Of a stretch of DNA of 5,868 nt, positions 1-5,370 are shown in pieces. The position numbers and the translations under genes were made by a program. A model generated the notes under the pieces. The model had not been told where the DNA came from. It was given only the letters and a program-made list of their open reading frames with translations, and did not search any database. Numbering within the stretch: position 1 is the first letter of the stretch; every line of letters starts with the position of its first letter. Origin of the DNA: UBA8437 sp003445035. Lineage in GTDB: Bacteria > Planctomycetota > Planctomycetia > Planctomycetales > Planctomycetaceae. Where the stretch lies: the NCBI GenBank assembly GCA_937901285.1, contig CALCHI010000021.1, forward strand, positions 1-5,868. The letters are read 5' to 3'.

Positions 1-175
1 GGTGGCCCTCGATCATCGCCATCACCGCCAGCTCGTGGTACTCGGTCGTCGCCTCTCCGATTCCCACCACTCCCTCGTCGGTCTCGACCTTGACGAAGAT
101 CCAGTTGCGGGCCGGGGAATGTCCTCCGGGTCCGGGGATGCCCATCAGGTGCGCGGTGAGGCCGGTGATTTTCAT
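1..175 (-). CDS. Enolase-superfamily (mandelate racemase/muconate lactonizing type) dehydratase, N-terminal fragment
   Basis: Only the first 58 residues are in the window; the gene runs off the left edge. The fragment begins MKITGLTAHL and holds the pattern W-I-F-V-K-V-E-T-D-E-G-V-V-G-I-G-E-A-T (residues 29-47), the typical N-terminal capping domain of the mandelate racemase/muconate lactonizing group. The sequence most resembles sugar-acid dehydratases of the galactonate dehydratase kind, which remove water from aldonic acids using Mg2+. The catalytic barrel with its Lys, Asp/Glu and His residues lies outside the window, so the substrate and even dehydratase versus racemase activity cannot be decided. 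The start ATG (175-173) overlaps the stop of the upstream MFS gene as ATGA, so the two are surely co-transcribed and probably translationally coupled. A weak AAGAG lies upstream. The protein has no signal peptide and should be cytoplasmic. Confidence 0.88.
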   Translation of the reverse strand, partial: MKITGLTAHLMGIPGPGGHSPARNWIFVKVETDEGVVGIGEATTEYHELAVMAMIEGH

Positions 176-1596
176 GAGGATGTCTCTTCGGGTGACTCGG
201 GTGTCGTGGGATCTGCGGAGGGAGCAATTTCGGCCCGGATCGGTTTCAGACGATCGTAGAGAAACAGTCCGGCTGTCGCGAACAGCCCGGCGATCGAGGC
301 CAGCAGCACGGGTTTCCACGCTTCGAAGCCCGGCTGGTCCGGGTTCCAGATGCCCTTGGAGGCCCATCCGTAGACGGTTTCGCCCAGTCCCGAAAACGTG
401 ATCGCAAAACCGATGGCGGTGGGGCGAAGCCGGTCGCCGATGTGTTCGGTGAGGTAGCCTCCGTGAGACCACCTCATGAACTGACGGGCGAATTCGAAGA
501 CGGCGACCGAGGCGAACAGTTGCCAGACGACCTGGCTGACCCCGATGCAGGTGGCGGCGGCCGAGAAACCGCCGATCATCAACACCGCGGCGATACCCGG
601 GGCACGTCGCCCGGCCAGCACGCCCACGGCGATTCCGCCGGGAATCCACATCAGCGTCTTGAGCAGTGTCAGCCAGATCCAGCCGTTGTCCGACGATCCG
701 TCCTTCAGCCCCAGTTCCTCGGCCCGGTAGGGCAGGTAGTAGTTCGAGGTGCCGAAGACGGCTCCGCCGAACAGGCACAGCGGGATCACCAACGCCCAGA
801 AGGTGGGCATCGTCGCCAGTGTCTTGAGGTCGGCCACGGTCTGGGAGAGTGTCGGGGCCGTGTCCCGTGCGAACCGGCCAGGTCTCTGGCCCCACAGTCC
901 GATCAACAGGGCACAGGTGGCGGTGGTACCGGCAAGAATAAAGAACAGCAGTTCGAAGTCGCGCAACGCCGGTGCGGCCTCCAGCTTCGAGAGATTGACC
1001 AGTCGTCGCAGGGCCTCACCGGACTGGCCCCCGGAGATCAGCTCACCGACCTCGCCGCGGTACAGCAGCACTCGCCCACAGATCGGTCCCATCAGGCTGC
1101 CGATTCCCATCGACGTCATCAGCAGCCCGTTGGCGAACCCCTTGCGTTTGGTCGGGACCATCTGCACCAGAGACAATCCGGCGATCCACATCAGTGCCCC
1201 GGTGAAGCCCTGCCAGATGGCCATCAACGAGATGACGTTGGGGTGCGGGTGCGTGGCGAGTGTGAGTGGAACGGCCAGCTTGCCGAACAGGGCCAGTGCC
1301 CAGACGATGCGTTCGCCGAAGAGCCGGGAAAACAGTCCGGCCATGATCGGGCCGATGATCCACGGGGTGACCCGCCAGATGGCCGCGGTCGCGTACATTC
1401 CCTTGGGAAACGAACCGCCTGCCGCCTCGGCCGCCGCCTCGCGGGCGCCCAGGTAAAGCGGCAGGGCGTAGTCGAGCAGGTTGGCGTAGAAGAAACTGAC
1501 CAGCGCCACCGGGATCACCACCTGCAACCGGGCCGTGCCCGCGAGCTGGTCGGGTTCGAGTGTGGGCGTGATGTCGGTCTTGGACATGCCGTCCAT
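172..1596 (-). CDS. MFS transporter, probably for a sugar acid or related carbohydrate
   Basis: A 474-residue polytopic membrane protein with about 12 hydrophobic segments in two halves split by a hydrophilic loop (about residues 180-215 and 236-262), the usual length and plan of the major facilitator superfamily. A degenerate loop 2-3 signature (G87-L-F-S-R-L-F-G-E-R96) and its second-half counterpart (G320-x-A-V-G-V-L-A-G-R-R331) are visible; the usual Asp of the first is Ser. The tail after residue 450 is hydrophilic, rich in Pro, Glu, Ser and Thr. The reading frame stays open back to 1680, but the extra N-terminal residues are Arg/Gly-rich and unlike a membrane protein, so I start at the ATG at 1596; the ATG at 1587 (MSKTDITP) is equally possible because neither has a good ribosome binding site. 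The enolase-superfamily gene follows with an ATGA overlap, suggesting that the carrier imports that enzyme's substrate. The substrate itself is not visible in the sequence. Confidence 0.88.
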   Translation of the reverse strand: MDGMSKTDITPTLEPDQLAGTARLQVVIPVALVSFFYANLLDYALPLYLGAREAAAEAAGGSFPKGMYATAAIWRVTPWIIGPIMAGLFSRLFGERIVWALALFGKLAVPLTLATHPHPNVISLMAIWQGFTGALMWIAGLSLVQMVPTKRKGFANGLLMTSMGIGSLMGPICGRVLLYRGEVGELISGGQSGEALRRLVNLSKLEAAPALRDFELLFFILAGTTATCALLIGLWGQRPGRFARDTAPTLSQTVADLKTLATMPTFWALVIPLCLFGGAVFGTSNYYLPYRAEELGLKDGSSDNGWIWLTLLKTLMWIPGGIAVGVLAGRRAPGIAAVLMIGGFSAAATCIGVSQVVWQLFASVAVFEFARQFMRWSHGGYLTEHIGDRLRPTAIGFAITFSGLGETVYGWASKGIWNPDQPGFEAWKPVLLASIAGLFATAGLFLYDRLKPIRAEIAPSADPTTPESPEETSS

Positions 1597-1640
1597 TCTA
1601 CGGCGGTCGGATTCTCGCGTGCCACGCAACCCGCCACCGC

Positions 1641-1669
1641 TTGCCTCGATGCTCGAGATCCGCTGCAAT
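1641..1669 (+). promoter_or_regulatory. Candidate sigma-70-like promoter of the lactonase gene
   Basis: TTGCCT (1641-1646) and TGCAAT (1664-1669) are 17 bases apart and each matches the housekeeping consensus at 4 of 6 positions. Transcription from it would start near 1676 and leave a leader of about 36 bases before the ATG at 1712. Matches this weak occur by chance, so it is only a candidate. Confidence 0.25.
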
Positions 1670-1698
1670 GAAACCCACAACAGCTCGATGGCTCATCC

Positions 1699-1704
1699 GA
1701 GGAG
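1699..1704 (+). promoter_or_regulatory. Ribosome binding site of the lactonase gene
   Basis: GAGGAG sits 7 bases before the ATG at 1712 and is the only strong Shine-Dalgarno sequence in the window. It decides the start: the in-frame ATG at 1688 lies upstream of this site and would add eight residues ahead of the signal peptide, so it is unlikely to be used. Confidence 0.8.
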
Positions 1705-1711
1705 AAACCCC

Positions 1712-2770
1712 ATGGCCCGCTTTCTGCCGCATGCGTCTCCCGTTGCTCTCACGCTCCTGTTGGTGGCCCTGTTGGCTGCGCCGGTGACCGCCGCGGAGTT
1801 GCCGTCGACGGTGTCCAAGGGGGCGACGCTGGTCGAGGTGTTTTCCAGTGCGGCATTTCACGAGGGCCCGACCTGGGACCCGGCCACCGGCAAGCTGTAC
1901 TTCACCGCTTTCTTCGGCGGCGAGAAGCCCAACCAGCAGATCATCCGGCTTGATGCTCCCGGCAAGGGCACCGTCTGGCTGGACAAGAGCGAGGGTGTCA
2001 ACGGCACCTGGCTGTCGCTGGACGGTCGGCTGCTGGGGGCCCAGGCATATGGACACCGGCTGATAAGTTACTCGTTTGGCCCCAAGGGACCCGCCGATGC
2101 GAAGACCCTGGCGATCAACACGAAATGGCACCAGCCCAACGACGTCTGCCAGGCACCCAACGGCAACATTTACTTCACCGATCCCGACTTTGCCAACCAG
2201 AAGACCAGCAAGGTGTACCTGCTGAAGTCCGACGGCAAGGCCACCGTGATCATCGATGACACGCCGGTTCCCAACGGGCTGATCACCTCCAACGACGGCA
2301 AGGTGCTTTACGTCGGCGACAGCCACCGCAAGATGTGGCGGTCGTATCCGATCCTGGCCAATGGCACCACCGGGCCCGGCAAGGACTTCTTTGATCCCGG
2401 CACCAAGAACATGTCCGCGCCGGACGGCATGACGATCGACGCCAAGGGCAACCTCTACTTCACCGGGCGAGGTGGGGTCTGGGTGGCCTCGCCGGCCGGA
2501 AAGCCCGTGGGGTTCATTCCCACCAAGGAATTCTGTGCCAACGTCACCTTCGGCGGTGCCGACGGCAAGACGCTGTACCTGACGTGCAACACGAAGGTCT
2601 ACTCGCTGGCGATGAACGTCAGCGGTGGCGAACATGCGGCCAGGGCCGAGCGGAAGGGCAAGAAGAAGGGCCTGGTCGGCCTGTTGCGACGGACGCTGAA
2701 ACCGGCCGGCCGCATTCTGAAAGGCGTCGGCAAGGCGATCGACAAGATCGGTGACGACGACGACGATTGA
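1712..2770 (+). CDS. Secreted SMP-30/gluconolactonase-like beta-propeller protein with charged C-terminal tail
   Basis: A 352-residue protein of the SMP-30/gluconolactonase/LRE family, six-bladed propellers that hydrolyse sugar lactones using one bound divalent metal. Residues 1-28 are a signal peptide (hydrophobic core 11-22, likely cut after V-T-A-A), placing it in the periplasm. Likely metal and active-site residues appear in family order: Glu51 (H-E-G-P-T-W), Asn143 (Q-P-N-D), Asn188 (V-P-N-G-L) and Asp238 (S-A-P-D-G-M). Repeated x-G-x-L/I-Y-F-T strands mark the blades. The propeller ends near residue 304. The remaining 48 residues are not part of the family fold: a Lys/Arg-rich stretch, a short amphipathic cationic helix-like segment, and five terminal Asp encoded by a GAC repeat. 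The start is fixed by a strong GAGGAG. A second secreted-protein gene follows after 40 bases on the same strand, probably in the same transcript. Lactonase activity is inferred from the family; some members act on other esters. Confidence 0.88.
   Translation: MARFLPHASPVALTLLLVALLAAPVTAAELPSTVSKGATLVEVFSSAAFHEGPTWDPATGKLYFTAFFGGEKPNQQIIRLDAPGKGTVWLDKSEGVNGTWLSLDGRLLGAQAYGHRLISYSFGPKGPADAKTLAINTKWHQPNDVCQAPNGNIYFTDPDFANQKTSKVYLLKSDGKATVIIDDTPVPNGLITSNDGKVLYVGDSHRKMWRSYPILANGTTGPGKDFFDPGTKNMSAPDGMTIDAKGNLYFTGRGGVWVASPAGKPVGFIPTKEFCANVTFGGADGKTLYLTCNTKVYSLAMNVSGGEHAARAERKGKKKGLVGLLRRTLKPAGRILKGVGKAIDKIGDDDDD
2753..2767 (+). repeat. GAC trinucleotide run encoding a terminal poly-Asp
   Basis: Four GAC codons and one GAT, just before the TGA stop, encode five consecutive Asp at the end of the lactonase-like protein. 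Such a short run can gain or lose units by slippage without breaking the frame, so its length may vary between related strains. Confidence 0.7.
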
Positions 2771-2810
2771 GCTCGAAACAACATCACGATTCTCCCGGGA
2801 TCAACCAAAG

Positions 2811-3458
2811 ATGACACAGATGAAGCTGACAGGCCGTTTTGCGCTGCTGGGGTTGCTGGCCGTTGTTGCCGCGACATCGATCGCGGCCGAGAAAAAAGGC
2901 GAGAAGAAGAAGGCGAAGAAGCCGGCGGAATTCAAGGCGACCTGCCCGGTGCTGGGTGAACTGGCCGAGAAGGACGCCCTGGTGATGTACCGGGGCAAGA
3001 AACTCTACTTCTGCTGCCAGAGTTGCCCCGACATCTTCAATGCCACTCCCAAGGTCTACACCACCGCGGTGCATCGCCAGTGGTTCCAGACCGGCGAGAT
3101 TGCCCAGGTGGCCTGCCCGCTCAAGGGGCATGACCTGGACGACGTGTTGTCAGTCGTCGTGGCTGTCGGTGGTGTGAAGGTGAAGGTCTGTTGCCCGGGT
3201 TGTGCCAAGAAGCTGGCGGCACTCAAGGGCGACAAGAAAGTGGCCGCTGTTTTTGCGTCGCTGGGCAAGGGCTTCACGTTGCAGTCGAAGTGTGCGGTCA
3301 GCGGAAAGCCGATCGATGCGGCTCACGTGATCACGTTTCAGAAGCAGAAGGTCTGGTTCTGCTGCCCGAAGTGCAAGAAGGCGTTCCTGGCCAACCCGAA
3401 GAAATTCCTCGCCAAGCTGCCGCAGCTGAAGACGAAGAAGAAGGCCAAGAAGAAGTAG
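2811..3458 (+). CDS. Secreted triple-cysteine-motif protein (three TRASH/YHS-like units), putative metal binder
   Basis: A 215-residue protein of unknown function. It starts with a signal peptide (hydrophobic 10-24, likely cut after S-I-A-A at residue 26), then a Lys-rich linker (28-37). Three tandem units follow, each C-x(22-24)-C-C-x2-C: Cys45/68/69/72, Cys102/127/128/131 and Cys161/184/185/188. These 12 are all the cysteines in the protein. Each unit has a start like C-P-x-x-G and a strand ending in aromatic-F-C-C (V-C-C in the middle unit), and the last ends with N-P-K-K-F, as in YHS/TRASH-like treble-clef domains that bind heavy metals. The protein ends in a second Lys-rich tail. Metal or thiol chemistry in the periplasm is an inference. 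The start could be 2811 or the ATG at 2820; neither has a strong ribosome binding site. The frame runs back to 2751 inside the lactonase gene, but those residues are not signal-like. It lies 40 bases after the lactonase gene and converges on the symporter operon. Confidence 0.82.
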   Translation: MTQMKLTGRFALLGLLAVVAATSIAAEKKGEKKKAKKPAEFKATCPVLGELAEKDALVMYRGKKLYFCCQSCPDIFNATPKVYTTAVHRQWFQTGEIAQVACPLKGHDLDDVLSVVVAVGGVKVKVCCPGCAKKLAALKGDKKVAAVFASLGKGFTLQSKCAVSGKPIDAAHVITFQKQKVWFCCPKCKKAFLANPKKFLAKLPQLKTKKKAKKK

Positions 3459-3475
3459 CCGTTTTTCCCGCCTGG

Positions 3476-3712
3476 TCACAACAGCCCGTAGATCACGATC
3501 TGCAGCACCAGTGCCAGTGCCGCGCCGATTCGGAGCAGCCGGACCTGTTTCGGGTCCCGGTTTTCGTCGTCGTCTCCGATCGGGCATGTCAGCACCCACA
3601 CCAGCAGCACCAGCGGGATGGCCACGAAGGCCCACCCGACCAGCGACAGCGGCACGGTCGCCATGGCGTTCCGGATCGTATCGCCGATGTCGTGGAGGAA
3701 AGTGGATGTCAT
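3476..3712 (-). CDS. Small two-helix membrane protein coupled to the symporter gene
   Basis: A 78-residue protein that I do not recognise as a named family. It has a short amphipathic N-terminus, a first membrane segment (about 24-43, ending V-L-T-C), a very acidic loop (G46-D-D-D-E-N-R-D53), a short basic stretch (K55, R58, R61) and a second membrane segment (about 60-78) reaching the C-terminus. Its ATG (3712-3710) overlaps the stop of the sodium symporter as ATGA, a strong sign of co-expression in fixed ratio. Several sodium:solute symporters are known to be encoded next to a small two-helix partner (for example the YhdT/PanF pair and the DUF4212 partners), so a role as an accessory subunit is a fair inference. 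No sequence motif proves it. It ends 17 bases from the convergent triple-cysteine gene. Coding potential is supported by the coupling and by the clear membrane pattern. Confidence 0.75.
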   Translation of the reverse strand: MTSTFLHDIGDTIRNAMATVPLSLVGWAFVAIPLVLLVWVLTCPIGDDDENRDPKQVRLLRIGAALALVLQIVIYGLL

Positions 3713-5211
3713 CGCAGCACCGTCAGTGAGGTCTTTTCGTCGGGTTCTCGCCGGGTCAGCAGGCTGACGGTCACCAGCAGGCCGCCGGCGACCAGGAAGC
3801 CCCAGATCGAGTAATAGAGGAAGGGCTCGTCGATCTGGAACAGCGGCCGCAGGCCCAGCCAACTGCAGACGGCGTCGTTGTTGAGCAGGAACTGGCCGAC
3901 AGTGGTCACCAGTCCGCCCAGGAACCCGACCAGGGCCCCGGTTCCGGTGGCCCGTTTCCAGAGTGTCCCGGCCAGCAACACCGCCAGCGCGGGACCCTGG
4001 AAGAACGACATCAGTGTCTGGAAGATCGTGTAGATGCCCTCGTCGAGCCGAGCCATCACCATCGCACAGGCGATGGACCAGATGACCAGGATGGCGGTCA
4101 CGCTGCGGCCGACCCGCAGCATCGCCACCGCGTCGGCCTCGGGAGCCACGAATCGCCTGTAGATGTCGTGGGCGACAAGGGTCGAGGCCGAGTTCAGGTA
4201 ACTGTCGACGCTGGACATCAACGCGGCCAGGAACGCGGCCAGGAAGATGCCTCTCAGCCCGGCCGGCAGCAGCCCGGCCACCAGTTGCGGGAAGGCGTGA
4301 TCGGCCTGGTCCAGCTCGGGGTACAGCAGCACCGCCACCAGTCCGGGTCCGACAATGATCACCGGGATCAGGCTCTTCAGCAACGCCCCCCAGACATAGG
4401 CCGCCTGGGCCTGGAAGGCGCTCTTGGCCCCCAGTGACCTTTGCACGATCGCCTGGTTGCCGATCCAGTAGGCCGGGCTGAGGATCATGGCCAGTCCGAA
4501 CAGGATCCCGGTCCAGGGAAATGGTGTGTCGGTGTCGACGGGGAGCACCAGGGCCTTCTGGGCCGGTTCCAACTGTTCCCAGAATGCGGTCGGCCCGCCC
4601 AGTTCGACCAGTCCCAGGACGAGAACGCCCAGGCAGCCGGCGATCATCACCGTGCACTGGATCATGTCGGTGTAGACCACTGCGGCCAGCCCGCCGACGA
4701 TCGTGTAGGCTCCCACCAGCACGGCGGTGGCCAGGATGCAGGTCGTCTCTCCCCATCCGAACAACTCGGACATCATCCGGGCACTGGCCAGCAGCATCAC
4801 GCCCAGGTTGCAGGCCATGAAGATCTGCCAGCAGATCGACAGGGCGGTGCGGACCCGAACGTCGAAACGTTTTTCGAGATACTCGGGGATCGTCGCTACG
4901 CCCATTCGCCAGAAGAACGGGATGAAGACCAGGGCCCCGACGATCATCGCCGGCACGCAGCCGATCCACTCGAAGTTGGCCACCGCCATCCCGTGGTTGT
5001 AGGCAGCCCCGCCCACGCCGATGATGTCGGGACCACCGATATCGGTGGCGACCAGCGACATGCCGATGGCCCACCACGGCAGCTTGCGTCCGCCCAGGAA
5101 GAAGTCCTCGCCGGTGCGGATTGACCGGCCGATCCAGAGGCCGACTCCCAGCGTGCCGGCCAGGTAAAGGCCCAGCAGCACGAAATCCAGCGGCGTGAGC
5201 GTGGTGGACAT
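3709..5211 (-). CDS. Sodium:solute symporter, SGLT-type (SSS family)
   Basis: A 500-residue polytopic inner-membrane protein with about 13-14 helices, the usual size for the solute:sodium symporter family, which uses the sodium gradient to import sugars, inositol and similar solutes. Family landmarks appear in order: the G-G-R-K-L-P-W-W loop (40-47) followed by S-L-V-A-T-D-I-G-G (52-60), I-P-E-Y-L-E-K-R-F (108-116), G-G-L-A-A-V-V-Y-T-D (173-182), N-Q-A-I-V-Q-R-S-L (252-260), and the helix with S333-S334 and N-S-A-S-T (340-344) then D-I-Y-R-R-F (349-354). The Ser pair corresponds to the sodium-site serines of vSGLT by my alignment from memory. This pattern points to the sugar branch (SGLT) more than to proline or pantothenate carriers. 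The start at 5211 follows a moderate AGGCGGA; the frame continues to 5331 but the added 40 residues are Arg/Pro-rich and not membrane-like. A small membrane protein follows with an ATGA overlap. The actual solute is unknown. Confidence 0.93.
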   Translation of the reverse strand: MSTTLTPLDFVLLGLYLAGTLGVGLWIGRSIRTGEDFFLGGRKLPWWAIGMSLVATDIGGPDIIGVGGAAYNHGMAVANFEWIGCVPAMIVGALVFIPFFWRMGVATIPEYLEKRFDVRVRTALSICWQIFMACNLGVMLLASARMMSELFGWGETTCILATAVLVGAYTIVGGLAAVVYTDMIQCTVMIAGCLGVLVLGLVELGGPTAFWEQLEPAQKALVLPVDTDTPFPWTGILFGLAMILSPAYWIGNQAIVQRSLGAKSAFQAQAAYVWGALLKSLIPVIIVGPGLVAVLLYPELDQADHAFPQLVAGLLPAGLRGIFLAAFLAALMSSVDSYLNSASTLVAHDIYRRFVAPEADAVAMLRVGRSVTAILVIWSIACAMVMARLDEGIYTIFQTLMSFFQGPALAVLLAGTLWKRATGTGALVGFLGGLVTTVGQFLLNNDAVCSWLGLRPLFQIDEPFLYYSIWGFLVAGGLLVTVSLLTRREPDEKTSLTVLR

Positions 5212-5235
5212 CGACCGAGTCCGCCTGTCATAGTC

Positions 5236-5251
5236 GGGGCCGCGGGGCCGC
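5236..5251 (+). repeat. Tandem octamer GGGGCCGC x2
   Basis: Two perfect head-to-tail copies of GGGGCCGC lie in the 5' leader region of the symporter operon, about 25 bases upstream of its ATG. They could be part of a protein binding site or a structured leader, or chance in GC-rich DNA. Confidence 0.5.
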
Positions 5252-5281
5252 CGTGAATGGCTTGTGGTGGGTGTTGGAGAG

Positions 5282-5310
5282 ATCATCGACCGGGCCTCCG
5301 CGCGATTCAA
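5282..5310 (-). promoter_or_regulatory. Candidate sigma-70-like promoter of the symporter operon
   Basis: On the minus strand, TTGAAT (5310-5305) and GATGAT (5287-5282) are 17 bases apart and match the consensus at 4 of 6 positions each. The resulting leader would be about 65 bases and would contain the tandem GC octamer. Chance occurrence is quite possible. Confidence 0.2.
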
Positions 5311-5370
5311 CCCCGGCCAGCCGACGGTCACTGCCTGTTTCCGTTTTCCTCCGTCACATCCGAGTCATCG

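Larger units (their letters stand above)
1597..1711. promoter_or_regulatory. Divergent intergenic region between MFS operon and lactonase gene
   Basis: These 115 bases separate the starts of two divergent transcription units and must hold both promoters, or one promoter region shared by both. On the plus strand I see a weak sigma-70-like pair (listed separately) and a clear ribosome binding site for the lactonase. I see no convincing promoter for the MFS direction and no obvious long inverted repeat that would mark an operator. Function is inferred from gene orientation alone. Confidence 0.5.
5212..5370. promoter_or_regulatory. Divergent intergenic region between symporter operon and beta-propeller gene
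   Basis: These 159 bases lie between two divergent starts. They contain a GC-rich direct repeat (listed separately) near the symporter start and one weak promoter-like pair pointing to the symporter. I see no convincing promoter or ribosome binding site for the beta-propeller gene. The regulatory role follows from orientation only. Confidence 0.45.

Noticed and set aside
442..1671. Plus-strand open frame of 409 residues opposite the MFS gene
   Set aside because: Its composition (rich in Gly, Gln, Arg, His, Asp) is that of an antisense shadow in GC-rich DNA, while the minus strand gives a clear membrane transporter.
1598..2635. Minus-strand open frame of 345 residues opposite the lactonase gene
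   Set aside because: No recognisable domain or start signal; the plus strand has a strong ribosome binding site, signal peptide and family motifs.
2793..2800. TCCCGGGA palindrome as a terminator or operator
   Set aside because: The stem is only four base pairs without a loop and has no T run after it; short GC palindromes are common here.
3459..3475. T run between the convergent genes as an intrinsic terminator
   Set aside because: There is no GC stem-loop immediately before the T run on the plus strand and none in the other direction.
3191..3814. Plus-strand open frame of 207 residues overlapping the triple-cysteine gene and the symporter operon end
   Set aside because: It crosses two well supported genes in other frames and has no domain-like pattern.
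3713..5077. Upstream extension of the two-helix protein frame to a 533-residue protein
   Set aside because: This part is the out-of-frame shadow of the symporter (Arg/Gly/Asp-rich, no membrane helices). Only the last 78 codons from the ATG at 3712 look real.
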